A stretch of 64,000 bases of DNA from an uncultured Verrucomicrobiota bacterium (GCA_947305585.1 CAMZDY010000001.1:37489-101488); one strand, 5' to 3'; counted from the first letter of the stretch, positions 5,752 through 18,748 are shown. The notes: a model not told the origin generated them from the letters alone. Numbers and translations are program-made.

Positions 5752-8046
5752 TCACGGATCCAGATAGAAGCGCCAAGCGCGAATACGGCCAGACTTGCTG
5801 TCTTGGCGGGGGGTATAGCGGAAGCCAGCCACCTCCACCTCGGCACCCATGTCGATGACCAGCCAGTGCGGAGGCTTGGGCAGAGCCTTGCTCCAACGCG
5901 AATGGTAGAAATTGCTGATCTGGCCGTCGATGGCATTTTCGGCCGCACCATCCTCGAGCCCATCCTCCTCGCTGGACACGGAAACGAAATCCCACGAATC
6001 ATGCGGCACGCTGCGGCCCTTGGAATCCAGAATCTCGAACTCGGCCACCGCCGCCACGTTCTTGCCGCTCCAGTCGCTATCCATCACGAATGCGAAGCGC
6101 CGCGCTTTCTTGGGGCTTGCCAAACGAACGTCGCGCGCATCGGAGGAATCCGGGAATTCGCCCTTGAGCTCTGGCGTGGCAGGCGGCGTAAACGGCTGCG
6201 ACTCGCGCTTGGCGGCCACGATGAAATCGCAATCCGGGTGCATTTCGTCGAGGACGGGTTTATCCACGAAAGTAAGTCCCTCCGTCGGCACATTGCCCGC
6301 AAAGTCGAACACCACGAACTCGTTTTCACCCTGTTTGAGCCAACACCCGGGCACAAACATCGTCTGGGTGGGGCCGATGCCCCAGAAACGGCCGAGACCC
6401 TGTCCATTAACCCACACGAATCCCTTCTGCCAACCGCGCACGAGGAGCCAGGTGTCGGCGGTCGAGGGAAAGTCCACCTTGAAACGTTTGAAAAGACAGG
6501 GCTCGTTCTTCAATGTGGACGAATAGACGATGGAATCAAGGAATTCCCGGGTGGCCGGGGCGGGATAGGCGTTCCAACCTTTGACTGGGGCACCATCGAG
6601 CGTGACCGGCGGCAGGAGCCCCTTCTCGGCATGGTTGATAGCCGTACCGAAGTGATAGCGACCCATGTTGCACACGACTATCGAGAGCATCTTGGTGCCG
6701 ACCGGAATCTTGACTCCGCGATTGGCGAATCGCCGGCTCAAAAAGCCCACGTGCTTGCCATCCGCGAAGACCGCCGCCTGGTCGCGCAGGTTGGGCGTTT
6801 TGAGGATGCCGCCCTTGCCGTCCAGCTTGGCGGCGTAGACCATCGCGCCGTAGCCGAGCCCCAGCATCTCCACGGGCAACGGATCTTCCATGAGTTCGCG
6901 GTTGGCGGGCCGGGGGCTCCGGGGCGCGCCGATTTCCGCCTTGGCGGAGCTCTTTAGCGCCTGCACGGGCAAAGGACCGGGAACGGACGGCAATCCAGCC
7001 AATTCGGCAGGCGTCATGTACTTCTTCATGAGCTCCCGGAGCGCAAAAAACTTGGGCGTGGCGCCGCCCTGCTCGTCGATGGGCGCTTCGTAGTCGTAGC
7101 TGGAGGTAATGGGGGCAAAAGGCGAGTTCTGTCCCGCCCAAACGTCAAAACTGGTGCCGCCATGCGCCATGTAGAGCGAGAAGGACCCGCCTACCGACAG
7201 CATGTAGTCGATGTCGTCGATCATCTTCTGAACGGGTTTGGTGTGGTGGCGCTGTCCCCAAGTATCGTACCAGGCGGGATAATATTCGCCGCACATCAAA
7301 GGTCCGCGCGGTTGCACTGCGCGAAGTTTCTCGAAGGCATTCGTGGGGTTGGTGCCGAAATTGACCACCTTGACCGTTTCGGGAATGACACCTTTGGTGA
7401 GATGATAGGCGGGGTTGCAGGTGAAGATCGGCACCTCGAACCCGGCTTCGCGCAGCACTTTGTAGATGGCGCGGATATATTCGCCGTCATTGCCGAAGAA
7501 TCCGTACTCGTTCTCGTCCTGCACCATCAGGATGGGACCGCCGCGCGTAACCTGAAGATCCTTGAGCTCGTCCGCCACGCGGGTCAGATATTCCTTGACC
7601 GGCCCCATGAAAGCGGGATCGCGCGTACGCAGCTTCACTTTGTCCGCACCTTTGTCGAGAAGCCACCAGGGGAAACCGCCGAACTCCCATTCGGCGCAAG
7701 CGTAGGGGCCGGGACGGAGAATCACCCAAAGTCCTTCTTCTTGGGCCAGGCGACAGAACTCGGCCACGTCACGATTGCCGGAAAAGTCGAACCGGCCGCG
7801 CTCGGGCTGATGGTAATTCCAGAAAAGATACGCGCAGACGGTATTTAGACCCATCGCCTTGCACATCTGGAGGCGCTGCCGCCAATATGGACGCGGCACG
7901 CGGGCGAAATGCATCTCTCCGCAACGGATCTGGAACATCTCGCCGTCGAGAATGAATGCGTCGCGTTCGGACGAAACCTCGAACGTGTGTTTGACGGGGG
8001 CGATAGCGGAAGCGAAAACAATAGCGGACATGGCGATCAGGTTCAT
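5752..8046 (-). CDS. GH35 beta-galactosidase with C-terminal discoidin-like domain
   Basis: A 764-aa secreted enzyme with a short signal peptide (MNLIAMSAIVFASAIA). The GH35 barrel starts with GEMHFARVPRPYW. Acid/base Glu180 lies in QDENEYG and the nucleophile Glu254 in MCGEYYPAWYDTWG, both matching family positions. GH35 enzymes release terminal beta-galactose from glycans. A jelly-roll region follows the barrel, and residues from about 640 to the end look like an F5/8 type C (discoidin) carbohydrate-binding domain. AGAGGAG precedes the start. It is the last gene of the carB operon, 25 nt after rsmE, a setting unrelated to glycan use. Confidence 0.9.
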   Translation of the reverse strand: MNLIAMSAIVFASAIAPVKHTFEVSSERDAFILDGEMFQIRCGEMHFARVPRPYWRQRLQMCKAMGLNTVCAYLFWNYHQPERGRFDFSGNRDVAEFCRLAQEEGLWVILRPGPYACAEWEFGGFPWWLLDKGADKVKLRTRDPAFMGPVKEYLTRVADELKDLQVTRGGPILMVQDENEYGFFGNDGEYIRAIYKVLREAGFEVPIFTCNPAYHLTKGVIPETVKVVNFGTNPTNAFEKLRAVQPRGPLMCGEYYPAWYDTWGQRHHTKPVQKMIDDIDYMLSVGGSFSLYMAHGGTSFDVWAGQNSPFAPITSSYDYEAPIDEQGGATPKFFALRELMKKYMTPAELAGLPSVPGPLPVQALKSSAKAEIGAPRSPRPANRELMEDPLPVEMLGLGYGAMVYAAKLDGKGGILKTPNLRDQAAVFADGKHVGFLSRRFANRGVKIPVGTKMLSIVVCNMGRYHFGTAINHAEKGLLPPVTLDGAPVKGWNAYPAPATREFLDSIVYSSTLKNEPCLFKRFKVDFPSTADTWLLVRGWQKGFVWVNGQGLGRFWGIGPTQTMFVPGCWLKQGENEFVVFDFAGNVPTEGLTFVDKPVLDEMHPDCDFIVAAKRESQPFTPPATPELKGEFPDSSDARDVRLASPKKARRFAFVMDSDWSGKNVAAVAEFEILDSKGRSVPHDSWDFVSVSSEEDGLEDGAAENAIDGQISNFYHSRWSKALPKPPHWLVIDMGAEVEVAGFRYTPRQDSKSGRIRAWRFYLDP

Positions 8047-8071
8047 GCGGTACTCCTCTTTCTGGTTCGGT

Positions 8072-8770
8072 TCAAAGAAATCTGGCGATCAGCGCGATAA
8101 GCGCGGTGTCGGTGCGGAGAATCCGGGGGCCGAGCGAATAGCGCAAAAAGCCAGCCGCCTCCAACGCCTCCACCTCCCCTTCCGTCCAGCCGCCTTCGGG
8201 GCCTATCGCGAAAACGACATTCGCACCGGAATTACGCGGAGGAAGCGGCGCTGGATTTCCATAGGGATGGGCCACGAGTTTGAGACCGTCCATCCGCTCC
8301 AGCTTCGGCAACAGGCGACGGAAACTGCGTTCAACCGAAATCGTCGGCAGAATGCTTGTGCCGGATTGCTGGAGCCCTTCGACAAGAAACGGCCGATAAT
8401 TCTCCGGTTTCAAGATGGTGGCGCCCCAAAAATCCTTCTCCACCTTGTTGGCCCCAATAAGGAAAAGTCGACGCAACCCAAGCGCGGCAAGTTGAGGCAA
8501 TATGCGCTTGAACACACGGGGACGAGGTGGTGCAAGAACGAGATCGAACCATGGTTCCGGGCCGGAGTCGCCAGTCTCTACCGCCACCGCAACCTCGCCG
8601 TCTTCAATGGCAAGAATTTTGCCCGCACCGATTTTGCCGTCAATCACACCCACCTTGAGCACCTGTCCCGCCTCGCCATGCAACACCTCAAGAATATGCC
8701 GTGCGCGAGCGTCGTAGATTTTCGCCACGCCATCCTTGATTTCTTCCGGCTCGAACAAAATGCGGTTCAT
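8072..8770 (-). CDS. rsmE: 16S rRNA (uracil-1498-N3)-methyltransferase
   Basis: A 232-aa SPOUT-fold protein. The N-terminal PUA-like half (RARHILEVLHGEAGQVLKVGV) and the C-terminal knot are both present, with the diagnostic IGPEGGWTEGEVE and LGPRILRTDTA motifs that bind S-adenosylmethionine. It methylates U1498 in the small ribosomal subunit. Its ATG overlaps the mutS stop (TGATG), so it is translated from the same mRNA. Length is normal for the family. Confidence 0.93.
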   Translation of the reverse strand: MNRILFEPEEIKDGVAKIYDARARHILEVLHGEAGQVLKVGVIDGKIGAGKILAIEDGEVAVAVETGDSGPEPWFDLVLAPPRPRVFKRILPQLAALGLRRLFLIGANKVEKDFWGATILKPENYRPFLVEGLQQSGTSILPTISVERSFRRLLPKLERMDGLKLVAHPYGNPAPLPPRNSGANVVFAIGPEGGWTEGEVEALEAAGFLRYSLGPRILRTDTALIALIARFL

Positions 8771-11133
8771 CAGAAAAACGTCATCTGCCCCGGCAGTTCC
8801 GAGAGTTTCCGGCGGGGACGGCGCACCACGCGCGACTGTCCCGACACGTCGATTTCGTTGGCCTCTAAGTTGGATAGAATCTCGCCGGCACGCGCCACCA
8901 CCTCTTGCGGGAGCCCGGCCATCGCACCCACGTTAATGCCGAAGCTTTTCTCCGCCACGCCGGGAACGATCCGGCGGAGAAACACCACGCGACCCTGTTC
9001 TTCCTTTACGCGCACGGTGTAGTTCTTTATGCCGGGGAAAAGGTCGGTGAGATCGGTAAGCTCGTGATAATGGGTGGCAAAGAGCGTCTTGGCCTTGCTC
9101 TCGGTACGTCCGTAAAGATACTCCGCCACCGACCAGGCTATGGAAATGCCGTCGAACGTACTGGTGCCGCGCCCGATCTCGTCCAGCACGATAAGCGACT
9201 TTCGCGTGGCGTTGTTGAGGATATTGGCCGTTTCCTGCATCTCCACGAGGAACGTGGAGCGTCCGCGCGAAAGATCGTCCCCCGCGCCTATGCGGGTGAA
9301 TACGCGATCCAAAACTCCGAGCCGCATGCAGGAAGCCGGCACGAAACTTCCAATCTGCGCCATGATGGCAATGGTGGCCACCTGACGGATGTAGGTGGAC
9401 TTGCCGGCCATGTTGGGGCCGGTAATAAGCATGATCTGGTTGTCCGAACAATCGAGAAACGTGGAGTTCGGCACAAACGGTTCGGCATCGGGCAACTGCT
9501 CGATGATAGGATGGCGACCGTCCTTGATCTCGAGAATGTCGCTTGAGTCGATCACTGGACGCACGTAACCGGCCGCGAGCGCGCGATCGGACAAACTCAA
9601 GATCGCATCCAGCTCGCCCAACTTCAAGGCCGTCTCCTGAATGGCGGCAGTGCGCAGATTCACGGAGTCCGCTATTTCCTTGTAAAGCTGCTGCTCAAGC
9701 GCAATGGCCTTGCCGGTGGCGCCCAGCACCTTTTCTTCGTATTCCCTCAATTCCGGCGTGACAAACCGCTCGCCCGTAATCAACGTCTGCCGGCGCTGAT
9801 ATTCCGGCGGCGCCAAATGGGCCAAGGACTTGGTGATCTCGATCACAAAACCGAAATTCTTGACATACTTCACCTTGAGCGACTTTATGCCGGTACGCTC
9901 CTGTTCCTTCGTCTGATATTCCGCGAGCCAGGAATGGCCGTCGCGGGCAATGGCGCGAAGTTCGTCCAGTTCGGCACTGTAGCCCGACGCGATAAACCCG
10001 CCTTCCGACAACATTACGGCGGGTTCGGGGGCGATGGCATGGTCTATGAGATCCACAATGCCGGGCTCTCCGGTCAAAACATCGCCAACAAGCGGATTTA
10101 TTGCGGGAATCGGCCGGAGCGACTCCGCCAACGCCTTGAGGTCGCGAGGATTGGCGCGGCCCGCAGAAACCTTGGCTACAAGCCGGTCGAGATCGCGCAC
10201 GCCGGAGAGAAGTTTGCGCAAAGTCCCCAGCGCCGCGCGGTCTCCCATAAAACGCTCTACCTTGTCCAGCCGGGCGTTGATGGCTTCCGGCAAGGCAAGA
10301 GGATGCAGGATCCAATTCCGGATCGTTCGCGCACCCATCGGAGTTTTGGTGGCGTCAAGTACGCCAAGAAGCGATGCCTCTTTCGCCACCTCGCCTCCCG
10401 GCACCAGCTGGAGATGGCGACAGGTGGAAGCATCCAACACCAGCGCGTCGGACGCTGATACTACCCGTATCTTGCGGATATGGGAGATGGAGTGATGAAG
10501 CGTAACACCTACATAATGGAGCAACGCCCCGGCCGCGCAAACGAGATCGGGATCTTCAAGACCGAATCCATCGAGACTTGCCACCTTAAAATGGCGCAAC
10601 AACGTTTCCCTGGCCATGTCCAACGCGAAAGTCCAGGCGTTCTCTTCAGTCTTCGCCAGCGTCTCCATCGGCGAATAGCGCTCCACCGCACCGCCTTTCT
10701 CGCACAAAAATTCGCCGGTCGCGAGATCCAGGAGCGCAATGCCCGAACCATATACCGACGCTAAATAGTTGGAACGGGTTTCGTCCATGATACCGTCTTC
10801 GGTGACGGTACCGGGCGTGACGATGCGAGTCACTTCGCGCCGGACGAGCCCTTTGGCGAGTTTGGGATCCTCCACCTGGTCGCACAGGGCGGCCGTCTTG
10901 CCGGCGCGAATAAGTTTGGAAAGATATCCGTTGAGCGCATGATATGGCACACCGCACATTGGCATGTCGCCGCGGTGCGTGAGCGTAGCCCCCAGAATGG
11001 GCGAGGCCACAATGGCATCCTCGCCAAACATTTCGTAGAAATCGCCCAACCGGAACATGACGATCGCACCCGGCGGAACTTCGCGCTTGATCGCGAAGTA
11101 CTGGCGCATCATTGGGGTGAGCTCGGCCGCCAT
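8770..11133 (-). CDS. mutS: DNA mismatch repair protein MutS
   Basis: A 787-aa MutS, a little shorter than the usual 850. Mismatch-binding domain I is intact, with the FRLGDFYEMFGEDA Phe-x-Glu element near residues 26-39. The connector, lever and clamp follow, then the ATPase with Walker A GPNMAGKST, Walker B LIVLDEIGRGTSTFDG and the ATHYHEL His switch. It recognises mismatches and recruits MutL, which is not in this window. The C-terminal tail beyond the helix-turn-helix is short, which accounts for the size. It begins 2 nt after the lptG-like stop. Confidence 0.95.
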   Translation of the reverse strand: MAAELTPMMRQYFAIKREVPPGAIVMFRLGDFYEMFGEDAIVASPILGATLTHRGDMPMCGVPYHALNGYLSKLIRAGKTAALCDQVEDPKLAKGLVRREVTRIVTPGTVTEDGIMDETRSNYLASVYGSGIALLDLATGEFLCEKGGAVERYSPMETLAKTEENAWTFALDMARETLLRHFKVASLDGFGLEDPDLVCAAGALLHYVGVTLHHSISHIRKIRVVSASDALVLDASTCRHLQLVPGGEVAKEASLLGVLDATKTPMGARTIRNWILHPLALPEAINARLDKVERFMGDRAALGTLRKLLSGVRDLDRLVAKVSAGRANPRDLKALAESLRPIPAINPLVGDVLTGEPGIVDLIDHAIAPEPAVMLSEGGFIASGYSAELDELRAIARDGHSWLAEYQTKEQERTGIKSLKVKYVKNFGFVIEITKSLAHLAPPEYQRRQTLITGERFVTPELREYEEKVLGATGKAIALEQQLYKEIADSVNLRTAAIQETALKLGELDAILSLSDRALAAGYVRPVIDSSDILEIKDGRHPIIEQLPDAEPFVPNSTFLDCSDNQIMLITGPNMAGKSTYIRQVATIAIMAQIGSFVPASCMRLGVLDRVFTRIGAGDDLSRGRSTFLVEMQETANILNNATRKSLIVLDEIGRGTSTFDGISIAWSVAEYLYGRTESKAKTLFATHYHELTDLTDLFPGIKNYTVRVKEEQGRVVFLRRIVPGVAEKSFGINVGAMAGLPQEVVARAGEILSNLEANEIDVSGQSRVVRRPRRKLSELPGQMTFF

Positions 11134-11135
11134 CT

Positions 11136-12236
11136 TCAGCGATGCTTCCAGAATACGCGGATGCCGGCCACGAGGAAGATGAGATATGGCAACACGGCCG
11201 CCGGAACGGGCCAGAGGAGACCCAAACTGGCAAGCACCATCCCTCCAATTACGATGCCGTAGAAAAGGAAGTACATGCCAAGCGCCCCCAAGATGCCCTT
11301 AAACACGCTCTGACGTCCTGACGCCACCCCGGCGGGAATGGCGATAAGCACGATAAGTACGCAGGCCCATGGCGCCAGAATACGCGAACAGATGTCGTAC
11401 ATGTACTGGTCGCGCTGGGGCCCGGCGATATCCTTGCGGGTCTGGAGAAAATGGAGCATGTCGCGAATTGAATTGTAGGCCCAGGCGCGGTTCTGCAGGA
11501 TAAAATCCATCGGACGCTCGGTAAACTGAGGGAAATTGCGGTATGGAAGCGCGTCCAATTCCGGGGTTGGAGTGGCTATTTCCGAACCGGCAGCGTCGTA
11601 ATGCTGAACCTTCGCGTTGGTGAACCACCACTGTCCGTCCAGATACTCCGCCTTTTCGGCCGTAACCGTCATCAGCCGGGTGCCGCCCAACGGACGGTCA
11701 ACCGCCACTTTGACGTCTTTCAGGATGTAGCCGTCGTCATCGCCGAAGGAGTCTACCGTCCAAGTGCGCGAATCGGCGGCATTGCGGAAGATGATGTTGT
11801 CTGAAGCCTTCATCTCCGCTTGCACGAAACGGGCATTCTTGAATTGGACCGCCCATTGCGCGGTGGCGGGCACGAAACTCTCGTTCACCCAATAGACGAA
11901 GCCGGCCATAAGTGCCGCCACGAGCAACATCGGAAATGAAATAGACAGGAAACTGATGCCGTTGGCGCGCATGGCCACGAGCTCGGAATGGCGGCAGAAC
12001 GACCACATGGTATAGAGCGCCGCCAACATCAGCGCGGCCGGCGCAAGATAGTGGAAATAAGGCCCCAGATAGGCGAGGAAATACTTTACGAGCGTCCAGG
12101 CGTCGGCATCGGAAGCAATGATGCGGGAGAACGATCCAAACAGTTCGAAGAGAACATAGATCGAAATGAACCCAGTCAGACAGTAGAAAAGCGGAATCAG
12201 ATATTCCCGCAATATGTAACGGCTCAAGATTCGCAT
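11136..12236 (-). CDS. lptG: LptF/LptG-family lipopolysaccharide export permease
   Basis: I take ATG 12236 (MRILSRYILREYLIP), since the reading frame before it overlaps pyrD and lacks family character. The 366-aa protein has three N-terminal membrane helices, a periplasmic beta-jellyroll (about residues 125-270) and three C-terminal helices ending in a dibasic tail. LptF and LptG move lipopolysaccharide from the inner membrane to the Lpt bridge with the LptB ATPase, implying a diderm envelope. LptF and LptG are hard to separate by eye. The start overlaps the pyrD stop by 13 bp. Confidence 0.85.
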   Translation of the reverse strand: MRILSRYILREYLIPLFYCLTGFISIYVLFELFGSFSRIIASDADAWTLVKYFLAYLGPYFHYLAPAALMLAALYTMWSFCRHSELVAMRANGISFLSISFPMLLVAALMAGFVYWVNESFVPATAQWAVQFKNARFVQAEMKASDNIIFRNAADSRTWTVDSFGDDDGYILKDVKVAVDRPLGGTRLMTVTAEKAEYLDGQWWFTNAKVQHYDAAGSEIATPTPELDALPYRNFPQFTERPMDFILQNRAWAYNSIRDMLHFLQTRKDIAGPQRDQYMYDICSRILAPWACVLIVLIAIPAGVASGRQSVFKGILGALGMYFLFYGIVIGGMVLASLGLLWPVPAAVLPYLIFLVAGIRVFWKHR

Positions 12237-13150
12237 AGCGCCCCCGTAAGTTCGCCGACCGATTCGAAACCGTGGCGTTCGCAATAGTCCAAGATACCGT
12301 CATAAACCTTGGCGGCGGTATCCGGCGCGGAGAAAGTGGCGGTACCTATAGCCACCGCACTCGCCCCGGCGAGAAGAAACTCGATTGCATCCTTGGCTTC
12401 GTAGACGCCACCCATCGCGAGAATGGGGAGTTTCGAAACCTTGTGCGCGTCGTATACCACCTTGACGGCCGCCGGATGCACGCAGCGTCCGCTCAATCCG
12501 CCGGTCCGGTTGCCCAGCACGGGAACGCGCTTTTCGATATCGATCACCATCGCCGGGATCGTATTGATGAGACTCAACGCGTCCGCCCCCGCATCTTCGC
12601 ACGCCTTCACGTAGGGCGCAATGGAGGGAACGTTGGGCGCGAGTTTCACGACGAGCGGCAAACTGGTGGCGGCACGGACCTTGGAAACCACCGAAAAAAG
12701 CACCCTGGGGTCCTGACCGAAAGTATGTCCGCCCGCCTTGACGTTGGGACAGGAAACGTTCATCTCGAGGGCACCTATCTGCGGTTTGCCGGCGGCGGAA
12801 AGCGTTTCGGCCACCTGGGCGTATTCGTCCTCCGATCCGCCCCAGATGTTGACGATGACCGGCGGCGCGTTCTTGACCAGGGAATAGAGCATCATATCGC
12901 GTTCAAGGAAGTGCTTCACCCCCATCCCCTGGAGCCCGATCGCGTTTACGAGCCCACCGGGCACTTCGGCGTGGCGCATCATGGCGTTCCCGGGCCAAGG
13001 CTCCATTCTCACCCCTTTGGCGGTTACCGCGCCCAGTTTGGAGTAGTCCACGATGTCGCGGTACTCGTGTCCGTAGCCAAACGTGCCGGACGCGGTGGCC
13101 ACCGGACTCCTCATCGCAAGCCCGCCGAGATTGACAGCCATGTTCACCAT
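12224..13150 (-). CDS. pyrD: dihydroorotate dehydrogenase, class 1B catalytic subunit
   Basis: The 308-aa frame starts at ATG 13150, overlapping the pyrK stop and preceded by GGAGG. The FMN-binding TIM barrel carries the class 1 catalytic Cys in MNVSCPNVKAGG, plus the LINTIPAMVID and AMGGVYEAKDA phosphate-binding segments. It oxidises dihydroorotate to orotate in pyrimidine synthesis and passes electrons to PyrK and then NAD. The adjacent pyrK shows it is the class 1B heterotetramer type. A longer upstream frame is only the pyrK shadow. Confidence 0.94.
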   Translation of the reverse strand: MVNMAVNLGGLAMRSPVATASGTFGYGHEYRDIVDYSKLGAVTAKGVRMEPWPGNAMMRHAEVPGGLVNAIGLQGMGVKHFLERDMMLYSLVKNAPPVIVNIWGGSEDEYAQVAETLSAAGKPQIGALEMNVSCPNVKAGGHTFGQDPRVLFSVVSKVRAATSLPLVVKLAPNVPSIAPYVKACEDAGADALSLINTIPAMVIDIEKRVPVLGNRTGGLSGRCVHPAAVKVVYDAHKVSKLPILAMGGVYEAKDAIEFLLAGASAVAIGTATFSAPDTAAKVYDGILDYCERHGFESVGELTGALCES

Positions 13151-13908
13151 ACCAGTTCCTCCGCTTTGAACACCGGCCCTTCGATACAACAACGCGAATT
13201 GCCGCGAACCGTTTTCTGGATGCAGGCGAAACAGGCGCCCATACCGCAAATCATATGGCGATCTACGGATATCCAGCCTGGAACCTTGAGCGCAAGCGCC
13301 CTTTCCGTAACCGCTTTCAAAAGTCCGTCCGGCCCGCAGGTAAAGAGCTCGAACTTCTCGCCCTTCGCGCGCAATTCGTTGATGGTTTCGTCCAGCGGTC
13401 CCACCACGAAACCTTTGTAACCGAGAGATCCATCGTTGGTGGACACCTTCGTTTCCACGCCCAACGCCTCGAACTTGTCCAGCGCCAAAAGATCGTCTTT
13501 GGTGCGCCCGCCCACGAACAGGATGGACCTGGGAAGTCGCTTCGCGAGGAAATGAAGCGGAGCCACGCCGAATCCGCCGCCAACGAGCAACGCCACGCCA
13601 TCGCACTTGGCCGGGAAACCTCGTCCGAGCGGACCTTGGATCTCCACCGTCTCTCCGGGTTGCACCTTGGAAAGCGCGGCCGTACCGCGGCCAACCTCTT
13701 TGTATAGCACGGTCACTTTGCCGTCTTGGGCGTCAAACACGGAAAAAGGCCGACGCAACGCCGACATCTCCAGCGTCGGCACCCGGATATGCACAAACTG
13801 TCCAGGTTGCATCTCGGCCGCCTGCTTGGGCGCTTCCACCGTAAGATACCGGTATCCGGCGGAAAACTCCCGGTTCTCCAGCACTTTGGCCGTTTCATTA
13901 TATTTCAT
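13144..13908 (-). CDS. pyrK: dihydroorotate dehydrogenase electron-transfer subunit
   Basis: Start set at ATG 13908 (MKYNETAKVLENREF), where the family homology begins, 10 bp inside the upstream gene's end. The 254-aa protein has an FAD domain (RRPFSVFD), an NAD-binding domain (LLVGGGFGVAPLHFL) and C-terminal [2Fe-2S] cysteines in CGMGACFACIQ followed by CCIEGP. It relays electrons from PyrD to NAD+. It sits directly ahead of pyrD, as in most class 1B systems, and follows carB in the same operon, so three pyrimidine genes are co-transcribed. Confidence 0.93.
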   Translation of the reverse strand: MKYNETAKVLENREFSAGYRYLTVEAPKQAAEMQPGQFVHIRVPTLEMSALRRPFSVFDAQDGKVTVLYKEVGRGTAALSKVQPGETVEIQGPLGRGFPAKCDGVALLVGGGFGVAPLHFLAKRLPRSILFVGGRTKDDLLALDKFEALGVETKVSTNDGSLGYKGFVVGPLDETINELRAKGEKFELFTCGPDGLLKAVTERALALKVPGWISVDRHMICGMGACFACIQKTVRGNSRCCIEGPVFKAEELVW

Positions 13909-14440
13909 GGCGCTGCATGACTCCTTTAAGCCCCTTCCACATTTCACGTTTCCGGGACTGCACTTCAGGCGCGTCCACCCCAAGGCGAACGAACAATTCC
14001 GGCGAATAGGTTACGTAGACGTTGGGATGGCGGGGCAGGTAGTTCCCGGGGCCCGTCCGTTCGTCGGGGAAAAACTTGCGGTTCGCCTCCGAGCCCAAGA
14101 CCACATACACCCGGGCGTCCGGCAATGGCCCCTCGACCACCGTCGTCGGCTCGATCTTCAATGCCGCCGCAATCTTGCACACTATTTCCGCCGCCTGGGA
14201 CGAAAGCGGCGCGTGATGCAGAAAGACCACTTTCGTTCGCATTCCAGACGGTCTGACCGCGGCCGCGGCAACCGCCGGAGAAGAAACCGTCTTCTCCGGC
14301 TCGGGCAAATGGCGGAAATTCCGCGCTTCGGCCGGACGCCGGAACGCGGACATATCCACCGCCACCGTCCGCTCGCCAAGCGTGCGCGACAATTTAAGCT
14401 CCGCTTCGAGCGAGCAAAGGATAAAATCCTTTACGGTCAC
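13898..14440 (-). CDS. UDG-superfamily-like protein, function unknown
   Basis: Starting at GTG 14440 (GTGA overlap with the galE stop, AAGAAGG before it) gives 180 residues. The C-terminal 120 residues (VVFLHHAPLS, ARVYVVLGSEAN, NVYVTYSPELFVRLG, RKREMWKGLKGVM) have the strand/helix rhythm and ending of uracil-DNA-glycosylase-superfamily proteins. However, the N-terminal catalytic loop of UDG enzymes is missing and replaced by a low-complexity linker. The DNA polymerase III psi subunit has a related fold, so a non-enzymatic replication or repair role is an alternative. I cannot assign a function. Confidence 0.5.
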   Translation of the reverse strand: MTVKDFILCSLEAELKLSRTLGERTVAVDMSAFRRPAEARNFRHLPEPEKTVSSPAVAAAAVRPSGMRTKVVFLHHAPLSSQAAEIVCKIAAALKIEPTTVVEGPLPDARVYVVLGSEANRKFFPDERTGPGNYLPRHPNVYVTYSPELFVRLGVDAPEVQSRKREMWKGLKGVMQRHEI

Positions 14441-15480
14441 TTGGCCTTCTTGGGAGCCTTCTTGAAGCCGTAGGGATTCTTGCTCTGCCAATTCCAGGCA
14501 TCGCGGCACATTTCCGCGATTCCGCGCTTGGCCTTCCAACCGAGTTCCTTGGCGGCAAGCGAAGGATCCGCCCAGCATTCGGCGATGTCGCCTGGACGGC
14601 GAGGCTGGATCTTGTAGGGCACCTTGCGCTTGGACGCCTTTTCGAAAGCTTTGACGACCTGCAGCACCGAATAGCCGTTACCGGTGCCGAGGTTGTAGAT
14701 TTTGAGACCAAGTTTGGGATTCTTCTCCAGCTTCTCGATAGCCTTGAGATGTCCGAGCGCAAGATCCACCACATGGATGAAATCGCGCACGCCCGTGCCG
14801 TCTACCGTCGGGTAGTCGTTGCCGAACACGTTGAGCTCGGGAAGCCGTCCTACCGCCACCTGAGCCACGTACGGCAGAAGGTTGTTGGGGATGCCGGCCG
14901 GATCTTCGCCGATGAGTCCGCTCTTGTGCGCGCCGATGGGATTGAAGTACCGCAGCAAAATTACGTTCCATTCCGGATCGGCCTTCTGCACATCCTTGAA
15001 CACCTGCTCCATCATGAGCTTCGTCCAACCGTAGGCATTGGTGCAACCGGGCGTCGGGAAGTCTTCGCGGATCGGAACGGACGCGGGATCGCCGTAAACG
15101 GTGGCCGAGCTGGAGAACACGATATTCTTGCAACCATGCGCCGCCAGGCACTTGAGCAGCGTGAACGTGCCTCCCAGATTGTTCTCGTAGTACTTGAGCG
15201 GAATGCGGGTCGATTCGCCCACCGCCTTCAGCGCCGCGAAGTGGATGGTGGCGTCGATTTTGCCTTCCTTGTCCAATACCTGGTTTAGTCCAGCCTCGTC
15301 GCGAATGTCCAGTTCGTAGAACTTGGGGGCCTTGCCGGTGATCTTGCGCACCCGCTTGAGCGACTCCTTGCAGCTGTTGCAAAGGTTGTCTACGATCACC
15401 ACCTTGTGTCCGGCATTCAAGAGCTCCACCACCGTGTGGCTACCGATGAAGCCCGCTCCGCCAGTTACCAGAATTTTCAT
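14437..15480 (-). CDS. galE: UDP-glucose 4-epimerase
   Basis: A 347-aa extended short-chain dehydrogenase. The N-terminal NAD site is GGAGFIGSHTVVELL, SSATVYG supplies the catalytic Ser/Thr region and YGWTKLMMEQ the Tyr-x-x-x-Lys. The sequence FNPIGAH and the RRPGDIAECWADP segment near the C-terminus bind the UDP-sugar. It interconverts UDP-glucose and UDP-galactose for envelope polysaccharides or galactose use, which may relate to the beta-galactosidase at the end of the operon. It starts 16 nt after carB with a purine-rich ribosome-binding site. Confidence 0.94.
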   Translation of the reverse strand: MKILVTGGAGFIGSHTVVELLNAGHKVVIVDNLCNSCKESLKRVRKITGKAPKFYELDIRDEAGLNQVLDKEGKIDATIHFAALKAVGESTRIPLKYYENNLGGTFTLLKCLAAHGCKNIVFSSSATVYGDPASVPIREDFPTPGCTNAYGWTKLMMEQVFKDVQKADPEWNVILLRYFNPIGAHKSGLIGEDPAGIPNNLLPYVAQVAVGRLPELNVFGNDYPTVDGTGVRDFIHVVDLALGHLKAIEKLEKNPKLGLKIYNLGTGNGYSVLQVVKAFEKASKRKVPYKIQPRRPGDIAECWADPSLAAKELGWKAKRGIAEMCRDAWNWQSKNPYGFKKAPKKAK

Positions 15481-15496
15481 ACTGTTTTCCTTTCTT

Positions 15497-18748
<3,252 letters not shown>

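Noticed and set aside
12272..13606. long plus- and minus-strand frames extending past pyrD into pyrK
   Set aside because: They run out of frame with pyrK; the DHODH homology starts only at 13150.
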